Origin: JAKGBX01 sp965366835
GTDB taxonomy: Bacteria; Pseudomonadota; Alphaproteobacteria; Rhodobacterales; Rhodobacteraceae
Length of the DNA stretch: 64,000 nt
Assembly: GCA_965366835.1 (NCBI GenBank)
Contig: CBDUGF010000001.1
Coordinates: 17,570 to 81,569, forward strand
Direction of reading: 5' to 3'
Below, piece after piece: positions 18,228-25,468 of the stretch (the first letter of the stretch is position 1; every line of letters starts with the position of its first letter). Under the pieces are notes generated by a model. The model saw nothing but the letters and a program-made list of their open reading frames with translations, ran no database searches and was not told the DNA's origin. The position numbers and the translations under genes are program-made.

Positions 18228-21200
18228 ATGACCAAACATCAGGTGAGTTTGCAGGACCGTTACGATCTGGAGAAATCGCCGGTATTGCTCAATGGCACGC
18301 AGGCGCTGGTGCGGCTGATGCTGACCCAGAAATACCGCGATACGCAAGCCGGGCTGAACACCGCCGGCTACGTGACCGGCTATCGCGGCTCGCCGCTGGG
18401 CGCGGTCGATCTGACCATGGGGCGCGAGCAGGCCCGGCTGACCGAGAATGACGTGAAATTCGAGCCCGGGATCAACGAGGATCTGGCGGCGACGGCGCTG
18501 TGGGGCAGCCAGCAGGCCGAATTGCGCGGCGAAGGCAAGTTCGATGGTGTCTTCGGCCTGTGGTATGGCAAGGGCCCCGGCGTCGACCGTTCGGGCGATG
18601 TGATGCGCCATGCCAACATGGCGGGCAGCGCGAAGAACGGCGGCGTGCTGATGGCCATGGGCGATGACCATACCGGCGAATCCAGCACTGTGCTGCATCA
18701 GAGCGAATGGGCGCTGGTGGATTGCTACATGCCGGTGATGAGCCCGGCCGGGGTTCAGGAAATCCTCGACTATGGCATCTATGGCTATGCGCTGAGCCGG
18801 TTTGCCGGAGTCTGGGTCGGACTCAAGGTGATGAAGGACACGATCGAGGCCACCGCCGTGGTCGATGGCGATCCGAACCGGGTGAAGCTGGTCACTCCGG
18901 AGTTCGAGATGCCCGATGGCGGGCTCAATATCCGCCTGCTCGACGACCGGATCGCGCAGGAAGCGCGGCTGATCGACTATAAACGCCATGCTGCCGAGGC
19001 TTTTGCCCGTGCCAACAGGATCGACAAGCGGATCTGGGGCAAGCCGGGGGCGCGGATCGGGCTTGTCAGCCATGGCAAGAGCTGGCTCGATCTCGAACAT
19101 GCGCTCAACCTGCTGGGTATCGACGAGGCCGAAGCCGACCGGCTGGGGATTTCGACCTACAAGGTGGGGCAGGTCTGGCCGCTGGACATGACCAGTTTCC
19201 ATGAATGGGCCGAGAAGCTGGACCTGATCATCGTGGTCGAGGAAAAGCGCAAGCTGCTGGAAGTGCAGATCAAGGAAGCGCTGTTTGATGACCGCGAGAC
19301 CCGCGTCTATGGCTGGTTCAAGGGCGGTGCCGGGGGCATGCATCAGGAAGAGCTGTTTCCGACCCGTTGGGCGCTCGACCCGGTGATGATCGCCGAAAAG
19401 CTGGGGGCGCTGCTGATCGAGGAGGGCCGCGGCACCGACGGCATCAAGGCCGGGCTGGCCGAACTGGCCGACGCGCGCCGCGCCGACAATGCCGAGGAGA
19501 TCACCACGAGGCAGGCCTATTTCTGTTCCGGTTGCCCGCATAACAGCTCGACCAAGGTGCCCGACGGCAGCCGGGCCTATGCCGGGATCGGGTGCCATTT
19601 CATGGTCAGCTGGATGGACCGGAACACGCTGGGTTTCACCCATATGGGCGGCGAAGGGGCCAACTGGATCGGCGAGGCGCCGTTTTCCAAACGTGACCAC
19701 GTGTTCCAGAACCTCGGCGACGGAACCTATAACCATTCGGGCCTTCAGGCGATCCGCGCCGCAATCGCCAGCGGGGTGAACATCACCTACAAGATCCTCT
19801 ATAACGATGCGGTGGCAATGACCGGCGGTCAGACCCACGAAGGCGATCTTTCGGCGCAACAGATTGCGGCTGAGCTGAAGGCGTTCGGGATTGAGAACGT
19901 GGCGCTGGTCTATGACGCCAAAGAGGATATCGACTTTACCTCCTTCCCCTCTGGGTTGGAGAAATTCGAGCGCGCAGATCTTGAGTCTGTTCAGAAAAAA
20001 TACCGTGAACACAAAGGTGTATCGGCCATTCTTTACATCCAGACCTGTGCCGCGGAAAAACGCCGCCGGCGCAAGCGCGGGACGTTTCCTGATATCGACA
20101 AGCGGGTCTTCATCAACACCGATATCTGTGAAGGCTGCGGCGATTGCGGGGTGCAATCGAATTGCGTTTCGATCGTTCCGGTCGAAACCGAGTTGGGGCG
20201 CAAGCGCGCGATTGACCAGTCGAGCTGCAACAAGGATTTCAGCTGTGTCAACGGGTTCTGCCCGTCTTTCGTCACGCTGGAAGGCGCGAAGATCCGCAAG
20301 GAACCGACCAAATCCCTGGACCTGCCGAACCTGCCGGAGCCTCAGCTGCCGACGATCAACGGTACCCATAACGTGGTGATCACCGGGGTCGGCGGCACCG
20401 GTGTGGTGACCATCGGCGCATTGCTGGCGCAGGCGGCGCAGATTGATGGCCTTGGCGCGGGTATGATGGAGATGGCTGGGCTGGCGCAGAAGGGCGGCGC
20501 GGTGCATATCCATGTGCGGCTGGCCAATGCGCCGGACGATATCAGCGCCGTAAGGGTGGCCACCGGCGAGGCGCATGCGCTGATCGGGGGCGATCTGGTG
20601 GTCTCTGCCGGGGCGAAAACCCTGGGCCTGACCAGCACCGGGCGCACCGGGGCGGTGATCAACAGCCACGAGATCATCACCGGCGAGTTCACCCGCTCGA
20701 CCGAGTTTCGCATTCCGGTCGACCGGCTCGAGTTGCAACTGGAGGCGCGGCTGCGCGACAAGCTGCGGCTGTTCGATGCCTCGGAACTGGCGCGGGTGAC
20801 GCTGGGTGACAGCATCTTCTCCAACATGATGGTGTTTGGCGGGGCCTGGCAGATGGGCTATCTGCCGGTCAGCCATGCCGCCTTGATGGAGGCGATCCGT
20901 CTCAACGGCCAGGCTGTGGAACGCAACCAGCGGGCCTTTGAAATCGGCCGCTGGGCGGCGGCGCATCCGGAAGACGCAGCGAAGATGATCGCGCCGGAAG
21001 ACGCGCAGGCCCGGCCCAAGACGCTGGACGACAAGATCGCCTTCCGGGCGGCGCATCTGAAGGATTATCAGAGCAATCGGCTGGCCAAGCGCTACACCAG
21101 GCTTCTGGATGGCATTGGCGATGCGCGGCTCAAGGAGGCGGTGGCCAAGGGCTATCACAAGCTGCTCGCCTACAAGGACGAATACGAGGTGGCGCGGCTG

Positions 21201-21650
21201 CACAAGGCGACCCGCGCAAAGGCCGAAGCGCAGTTCGAGGGCGATTTCAAGATGTCCTATCACCTGGCGCCGCCGGTGCTGTCGAAAGAGGGCTCTGACG
21301 GGCGCCCGAAGAAGAAGCAATACGGGCCGGGGATGGGCCGGTTGCTCAATCTTCTGGCCAAAGGCAAGTTTCTGCGCGGCACACCGTTTGATCCGTTCGG
21401 ACGCAGCGAGGAGCGGCGCATGGAGCGCGCGCTGATCGCTGAATATGAGGCGGATATGGCCGAGTGGCTGCCCAAGGCGGGCGCGGCAAATCTCGACCTG
21501 CTGGTGGAACTGGCGGAACTGCCGCTGTCGATTCGCGGCTTTGGCCCGGTGAAGAAGGCCAATGCAGAAAAAGCGGCGACGCGGCGCGGAGAGCTTCTGG
21601 CGGCGCTGAAAGGCGGCGGCACTCCGAAGGCGGCGCTGGCGGCGGAGTAG
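18228..21650 (+). CDS. Indolepyruvate:ferredoxin oxidoreductase, fused alpha/gamma form
   Basis: Thiamine-pyrophosphate and Fe-S enzyme that oxidatively decarboxylates aryl- or branched-chain 2-oxo acids to acyl-CoA with ferredoxin as acceptor. The 1140-residue protein fuses an N-terminal TPP pyrimidine-binding region (VTGYRGSPLG), a TPP-pyrophosphate region (GMTGGQTHEG-like AMTGGQTHEGDLS), a 4Fe-4S region around residues 630-680 (CEGCGDCGVQSNC, then further Cys in SSCNKDFSCVNGFCPS), and a C-terminal gamma domain (ITGVGGTGVVTIGALLAQ). GGGAGGCACGAG precedes ATG 18228. Likely role: catabolism of aromatic amino acids, controlled by the divergent LysR gene. Confidence 0.93.
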   Translation: MTKHQVSLQDRYDLEKSPVLLNGTQALVRLMLTQKYRDTQAGLNTAGYVTGYRGSPLGAVDLTMGREQARLTENDVKFEPGINEDLAATALWGSQQAELRGEGKFDGVFGLWYGKGPGVDRSGDVMRHANMAGSAKNGGVLMAMGDDHTGESSTVLHQSEWALVDCYMPVMSPAGVQEILDYGIYGYALSRFAGVWVGLKVMKDTIEATAVVDGDPNRVKLVTPEFEMPDGGLNIRLLDDRIAQEARLIDYKRHAAEAFARANRIDKRIWGKPGARIGLVSHGKSWLDLEHALNLLGIDEAEADRLGISTYKVGQVWPLDMTSFHEWAEKLDLIIVVEEKRKLLEVQIKEALFDDRETRVYGWFKGGAGGMHQEELFPTRWALDPVMIAEKLGALLIEEGRGTDGIKAGLAELADARRADNAEEITTRQAYFCSGCPHNSSTKVPDGSRAYAGIGCHFMVSWMDRNTLGFTHMGGEGANWIGEAPFSKRDHVFQNLGDGTYNHSGLQAIRAAIASGVNITYKILYNDAVAMTGGQTHEGDLSAQQIAAELKAFGIENVALVYDAKEDIDFTSFPSGLEKFERADLESVQKKYREHKGVSAILYIQTCAAEKRRRRKRGTFPDIDKRVFINTDICEGCGDCGVQSNCVSIVPVETELGRKRAIDQSSCNKDFSCVNGFCPSFVTLEGAKIRKEPTKSLDLPNLPEPQLPTINGTHNVVITGVGGTGVVTIGALLAQAAQIDGLGAGMMEMAGLAQKGGAVHIHVRLANAPDDISAVRVATGEAHALIGGDLVVSAGAKTLGLTSTGRTGAVINSHEIITGEFTRSTEFRIPVDRLELQLEARLRDKLRLFDASELARVTLGDSIFSNMMVFGGAWQMGYLPVSHAALMEAIRLNGQAVERNQRAFEIGRWAAAHPEDAAKMIAPEDAQARPKTLDDKIAFRAAHLKDYQSNRLAKRYTRLLDGIGDARLKEAVAKGYHKLLAYKDEYEVARLHKATRAKAEAQFEGDFKMSYHLAPPVLSKEGSDGRPKKKQYGPGMGRLLNLLAKGKFLRGTPFDPFGRSEERRMERALIAEYEADMAEWLPKAGAANLDLLVELAELPLSIRGFGPVKKANAEKAATRRGELLAALKGGGTPKAALAAE

Positions 21651-21682
21651 GCTTTGGCGCCGGAGAAATCCGGCGCCGAAAG
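21651..21682. other. Strong GNRA-capped hairpin after the oxidoreductase gene
   Basis: GGCGCCGGA-GAAA-TCCGGCGCC (21656-21677) is a perfect 9-bp stem with a GAAA tetraloop, extended by GCTTT/AAAGC with one bulged base. It begins immediately after the stop codon at 21650. There is no U tract, so it is better seen as an RNA 3'-end stabiliser or Rho-assisted end than as a textbook terminator. Confidence 0.5.
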
Positions 21683-21776
21683 CAAGGATGGATTTTCGCC
21701 GGAAATCGACCTATGAGCGTCGTGTGAGGCGCGGATTCGAACGGTGACTCCGTGCGCAAAAGACCGGGCAGGGCAG

Positions 21777-22589
21777 ATGGCAGTAGGCATTTTTGACAGC
21801 GGACTGGGCGGATTGACGGTTCTGGACGCGGTGGCCAGGCGGCTGCCCGATGTGCCGTTTGTCTATCTCGCCGACAGCGCCCATGCGCCTTATGGCGTGC
21901 GCGACGCCGATGATATCTACGGGCTGACCTGCAAGGCGGTGGAACGGCTCTGGGCCGAGGAATGCGATCTTGTCATCCTGGCGTGCAACACGGCGAGCGC
22001 CGCGGCGCTGAGGCGGATGCAGGAGAACTGGGTGCCGCGCGACAAGCGGGTGCTGGGCGTGTTCGTGCCGCTGATCGAGGCGCTGACCGAGCGGCAATGG
22101 GGCGACAATTCACCGCCCCGCGAGGTGGCTGTGAAGCATGTGGCGCTGTTTGCCACGCCCGCCACCGTGGCGAGCCGCGCGTTTCAGCGCGAGCTGGCGT
22201 TTCGCGCCATCGGTGTCGATGTCGAAGCGCAGGCCTGTGGCGGGGTTGTCGATGCCATCGAGGAGGGCGATCTGATCCTGGCCGAAGCGCTGGTGCGCAG
22301 CCATGTCGATGCGCTGAAACGCAAGATGCCCGATCCGCAGGCGGCTGTTCTGGGCTGCACCCATTACCCTTTGATGGCAGAGGCGTTCCAGGACGCGCTC
22401 GGGCCCGACGTGAGCGTCTATAGCCAGGCCAATCTGGTGGCCGAGAGCCTCGCCGATTATCTCGAACGGCACCCGAAGATGCGCGGCAACGGCGGCGCGG
22501 CGAAGTTCCTGACCACCGGCGATGCAAGGCGGGTCAGCGACCGGGCGACGCAATTCCTGCGACGGCGCATTACCTTCGAGGCGGCCTGA
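21777..22589 (+). CDS. murI: Glutamate racemase MurI
   Basis: Cofactor-independent racemase supplying D-glutamate for peptidoglycan. The 270-residue product has FDSGLGGLTVL near the N-terminus (catalytic Asp/Ser region), the first catalytic Cys70 in LACNTASA, and the second catalytic Cys in VLGCTHYPLM. ATG 21777 follows GGGCAGGGCAG and places the FDSGLGG motif at residue 6, as in the family. It precedes argC by 57 bases. Confidence 0.95.
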   Translation: MAVGIFDSGLGGLTVLDAVARRLPDVPFVYLADSAHAPYGVRDADDIYGLTCKAVERLWAEECDLVILACNTASAAALRRMQENWVPRDKRVLGVFVPLIEALTERQWGDNSPPREVAVKHVALFATPATVASRAFQRELAFRAIGVDVEAQACGGVVDAIEEGDLILAEALVRSHVDALKRKMPDPQAAVLGCTHYPLMAEAFQDALGPDVSVYSQANLVAESLADYLERHPKMRGNGGAAKFLTTGDARRVSDRATQFLRRRITFEAA

Positions 22590-22646
22590 GCCGTCACTTG
22601 ATTTACGTCACGGACAGATAAAACCAGACATGAGAAAGAGCGCGAC

Positions 22647-23675
22647 ATGACCCACAAGATCGCCATTCTGGGCGCCTCCGGCTATACCGGCGCCGAACTG
22701 ATCCGCCTGATCGCCACCCATGGCGACATCGAGATCGCCGCTCTGGGCGCGTTTTCCAAGGCCGGGCAGAGCCTGGCCCAGGTTTTCCCGCATCTGCGCC
22801 ATCTCGACCTGCCCGATATGCTGGGCTTTGACGAGATTGATTTCTCGAAGATCGACCTGTGTTTTTGCGCCCTGCCGCACAAGACCAGCCAGGAAGTGAT
22901 CTCGGGTCTGCCGCGGGATTTGAAGATCGTCGATCTCAGTGCGGATTTCCGGCTGCGCGATCCGGCGGAGTATCAGAAATGGTATGGCAACCCGCATGCC
23001 GCGGTGGAAATGCAGAAAGAGGCGGTCTATGGGCTCACCGAATTTTACCGCGACGAGATTCGCGGCGCGCGGCTGGTGGCGGGGACGGGCTGCAATGCCG
23101 CAACCGGGCAGTTTGCGCTGCGCCCGCTGATCTCGGCCGGGGTGATCGGGCTCGACGATATCATTCTCGATCTGAAATGCGGTGTATCGGGGGCCGGGCG
23201 CTCGCTGAAGGAAAACCTGCTGCATGCCGAATTGTCGGAGGGCTACAACGCCTATTCGGTCGGCGGCACGCATCGCCATCTCGGCGAGTTCGACCAGGAA
23301 TTCAGCACGCTGGCGGGCCGCGAGGTGACGATCCAGTTCACCCCGCATCTGATGCCGGCGAACCGGGGCATTCTGGCCACCGGTTATGTCTCGGGCGACG
23401 CGGGCGAGATTCACCAGACCTTTGCCAAGGCCTATGCCGATGAGCCGTTTATCGAGGTCTTGCCGTTCGGCGAAACCCCCAGTTCGCACCATGTCAGGGG
23501 CTCGAATTTCTGTCATATCGGTGTCACCGGGGATCGGATCAAGGGCCGCGCCATCGTGGTGGCGGTGCTCGATAACCTGACAAAAGGTAGCAGTGGGCAG
23601 GCCTTGCAGAACGCCAATCTGATGCTAGGTCTGGAAGAGACACAAGGGCTGATGCTGGCGCCCTGTTTTCCGTGA
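22647..23675 (+). CDS. argC: N-acetyl-gamma-glutamyl-phosphate reductase ArgC
   Basis: NADPH-dependent reductase of arginine biosynthesis, converting N-acetylglutamyl phosphate to the semialdehyde. The 342-residue protein begins with the Rossmann motif ILGASGYTGAEL and has catalytic Cys149 in AGTGCNAATGQ. The conserved GVSGAGR loop and HRH segment (GGTHRHLGE) follow. This is the type 1 ArgC length class. It lies 13 bases before ccmE, but the functions are unrelated, so the pairing is probably a conserved neighbourhood rather than a pathway operon. Confidence 0.96.
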   Translation: MTHKIAILGASGYTGAELIRLIATHGDIEIAALGAFSKAGQSLAQVFPHLRHLDLPDMLGFDEIDFSKIDLCFCALPHKTSQEVISGLPRDLKIVDLSADFRLRDPAEYQKWYGNPHAAVEMQKEAVYGLTEFYRDEIRGARLVAGTGCNAATGQFALRPLISAGVIGLDDIILDLKCGVSGAGRSLKENLLHAELSEGYNAYSVGGTHRHLGEFDQEFSTLAGREVTIQFTPHLMPANRGILATGYVSGDAGEIHQTFAKAYADEPFIEVLPFGETPSSHHVRGSNFCHIGVTGDRIKGRAIVVAVLDNLTKGSSGQALQNANLMLGLEETQGLMLAPCFP

Positions 23676-23688
23676 GAGGAGACGCGCG

Positions 23689-24135
23689 ATGAAGGGTTTG
23701 AAGAAGAAACGCCGGGTGCAGGTGATCGTGCTGGCCGCTGTCGCGCTGGCGATCTCCACCGCGCTGATCGGTTATGGCATGCGCGACGGGATCAACTTTT
23801 TCCGCTCGCCCAGCCAGGTGGTCGAGGCGCCGCCGGCCGAAACCGAGACGTTCCGCCTTGGCGGGTTGGTCGAAGAAGGCAGCCTGGTGCGCGGCCAGGG
23901 CGAGACCGTGACGTTCAACGTGACCGATGGTGGCGAGGTCGTGAAAGTCGCTTACAAGGGTGTGCTGCCAGACCTTTTCGCCGAGAACCAGGGCATGATC
24001 GGCACCGGTAAATACATCAACGGTGTATTCCATGCCACTGAAATCCTTGCCAAACATGACGAAACCTATATGCCGCGCGAAGTGGTGGATGCGCTGAAGG
24101 AACAGGGCGTCTATCAGGAGCCGAACGGTAGCTAA
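23689..24135 (+). CDS. ccmE: Cytochrome c maturation haem chaperone CcmE
   Basis: Periplasmic haem chaperone that binds haem covalently and hands it to CcmF/CcmH. The 148-residue protein has a basic N-terminus, one membrane anchor (about residues 10-28), an OB-fold domain with VAYKGVLPDLF, and the haem-attachment motif HDETY with His123 and Tyr127. It starts a ccm segment that is interrupted by an endolysin/holin pair before continuing with ccmF and ccmH. Confidence 0.96.
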   Translation: MKGLKKKRRVQVIVLAAVALAISTALIGYGMRDGINFFRSPSQVVEAPPAETETFRLGGLVEEGSLVRGQGETVTFNVTDGGEVVKVAYKGVLPDLFAENQGMIGTGKYINGVFHATEILAKHDETYMPREVVDALKEQGVYQEPNGS

Positions 24136-24143
24136 GCACCGGG

Positions 24144-24151
24144 TTAACCAT
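24144..24151 (+). promoter_or_regulatory. CtrA-type 8-mer TTAACCAT
   Basis: TTAACCAT occurs 43 bp upstream of the endolysin start. This 8-mer is the half-site form recognised for CtrA in alphaproteobacteria, and in Rhodobacter capsulatus the homologous GTA lysis genes depend on CtrA. The match is exact but only eight bases long, and no second TTAA half lies at the canonical 7-base spacing. Confidence 0.45.
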
Positions 24152-24155
24152 TTCG

Positions 24156-24193
24156 GATCAGGCTTTGCCCCAGTTTTGAGGGAAAGCCTGATC
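24156..24193. promoter_or_regulatory. Perfect 11-bp inverted repeat abutting the endolysin start codon
   Basis: GATCAGGCTTT (24156-24166) and AAAGCCTGATC (24183-24193) are perfect inverted repeats with a 16-base spacer. The right arm ends one base before ATG 24195, and the likely ribosome site GAGGG (24178-24182) lies in the loop. It could be a translation-controlling hairpin, a terminator/attenuator for the ccmE transcript, or a protein operator. Confidence 0.6.
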
Positions 24194-24194
24194 A

Positions 24195-24806
24195 ATGAAA
24201 ACCGTCCGCGAGATTGCTGAAGAGATTGTCGCCCGCGAAGGCGGGTTTGTGAATGACCCCGACGATCCGGGCGGCGCGACGAATTTTGGCGTGACCATTC
24301 ACACCATGCGCCGGCTCGGGCTGGATCTGGATCGCGATGGCGATGTCGATGTAGCCGATGTGCGCAAGCTGACCCGGGCCCAGGCGGTCGATATCTTCAT
24401 CGAGCACTATTTTTTGCGCCCGCAGATCGACGCTTTGCCGGAGGCAGTGCAGGCGTCGGTGTTTGACATGTATGTCAATGCCGGGCGCAACGCCGTGAAA
24501 CTGCTGCAACGGCTGCTGTGCGACATGGGGTTCGATCTGAGCGTCGATGGCATGATCGGGCCGCAGACGGCAGAGGCGGCACAGGCGGCCGCGCGCCGGG
24601 GGCCGGAGCGTTTTGCCGATGCCTACGGGATTGCGCGGCGCAATTACTACTTCCGCCTGGCCGACCGGCGCCCTGCGAGCCGGAAATATGCCCGCACGAA
24701 GGCTGGCGGCAAGGGCGGCTGGATCCGCCGGGCCGAGGAATTCATCGACCCGCACTATCATCTGAGCGCGGCGGAGTTTCGTGAAAGGGTGGCGCAATGG
24801 GATTGA
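24195..24806 (+). CDS. GTA/phage-type endolysin (GH108 N-acetylmuramidase)
   Basis: Predicted peptidoglycan hydrolase of glycoside hydrolase family 108. The 203-residue protein has the family signature EGGFVNDPDDPGG, with the catalytic Glu at residue 15. NFGVTIHTM follows, then a peptidoglycan-binding-like helix region containing DGMIGPQTAEA. It overlaps the holin gene by 10 bases. In Rhodobacter capsulatus an endolysin/holin pair of this type is located away from the GTA structural cluster and is required for particle release. I infer the same role here from the partner holin and the CtrA-type site. Confidence 0.85.
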   Translation: MKTVREIAEEIVAREGGFVNDPDDPGGATNFGVTIHTMRRLGLDLDRDGDVDVADVRKLTRAQAVDIFIEHYFLRPQIDALPEAVQASVFDMYVNAGRNAVKLLQRLLCDMGFDLSVDGMIGPQTAEAAQAAARRGPERFADAYGIARRNYYFRLADRRPASRKYARTKAGGKGGWIRRAEEFIDPHYHLSAAEFRERVAQWD

Positions 24807-25387
24807 TCGAGCGGGTTCTGACCCTTGTTTTCGGCAATGGCCGCAATGTGGTGAAAGACACGGTCGAAGTGTTTCGCGAGAATGCCGAGGCCGGGGCGGC
24901 GCGGGAGGCCGAGGTGCGGGGCAAGGCGCTCAAGCAGTTCGGGTCCGAGTTTGTCGTGGTCGAGCGCGGGCTGTTCGATCGTCTGATGGACGCGGTAAAC
25001 CGGCTGCCACGCCCGGCGCTGGCCTTCGGCACGCTGGGGCTTTTCATCGCGGCGATGGTCGATCCGGTGTGGTTTGCCTCGAGAATGCAGGGAATCGCGC
25101 TGGTGCCCGAGCCGCTGTGGTGGCTTTTGGGGGCGATCGTGAGCTTCTATTTCGGCGCGCGCCATCAGGCCAAGGGGCAAGACCTTCAACGCCAGATCGC
25201 GCGCACGCTGGCTTCGGTGCCCCAGGTGGTCGACAATCTGGCTGCGCTCGAGGCGCTGGAACGCGGTGCGGGCAGCCCCGGCGCGGCGGAGAGCGGGCAG
25301 GATTCGCAAACCGCAGCGGAAACCCTGACGCCGGCGCCCAATCCGGCGCTCGATGCCTGGCAGCGCGGCGCCGATTCCGGCCGGTAA
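24797..25387 (+). CDS. GTA-type 3-TM holin family protein
   Basis: Predicted holin that would permeabilise the inner membrane and let the adjacent endolysin reach the wall. The 196-residue protein resembles the family named 'holin of 3TMs, for gene-transfer release'. It has an amphipathic N-terminal region (VVKDTVEVFRENAEAGAAREAE), two clear membrane segments near residues 70-90 and 105-122 (LWWLLGAIVSFYFGARH), and a long disordered Ala/Gly/Pro tail. The GARHQ segment after the last helix is typical. It overlaps the endolysin gene by 10 bases. Confidence 0.85.
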   Translation: MGLIERVLTLVFGNGRNVVKDTVEVFRENAEAGAAREAEVRGKALKQFGSEFVVVERGLFDRLMDAVNRLPRPALAFGTLGLFIAAMVDPVWFASRMQGIALVPEPLWWLLGAIVSFYFGARHQAKGQDLQRQIARTLASVPQVVDNLAALEALERGAGSPGAAESGQDSQTAAETLTPAPNPALDAWQRGADSGR

Positions 25388-25468
25388 ACCCCAAAATGTG
25401 ATCGCACAAACGACGGTTCGGGGCCGATAGGGATTGGCCCCGCCCGCGCGAATGCATATACCGGGCTC

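Noticed and set aside
18168..21320. 1050-codon open frame antisense to the indolepyruvate oxidoreductase gene
   Set aside because: Mirror of a GC-rich real gene; no domain recognisable and it would cover the divergent promoter.
22602..22615. TTGATTTACGTCAC upstream of argC, resembling an FNR box
   Set aside because: The second half-site matches only three of five bases; arginine synthesis is an unlikely FNR target.
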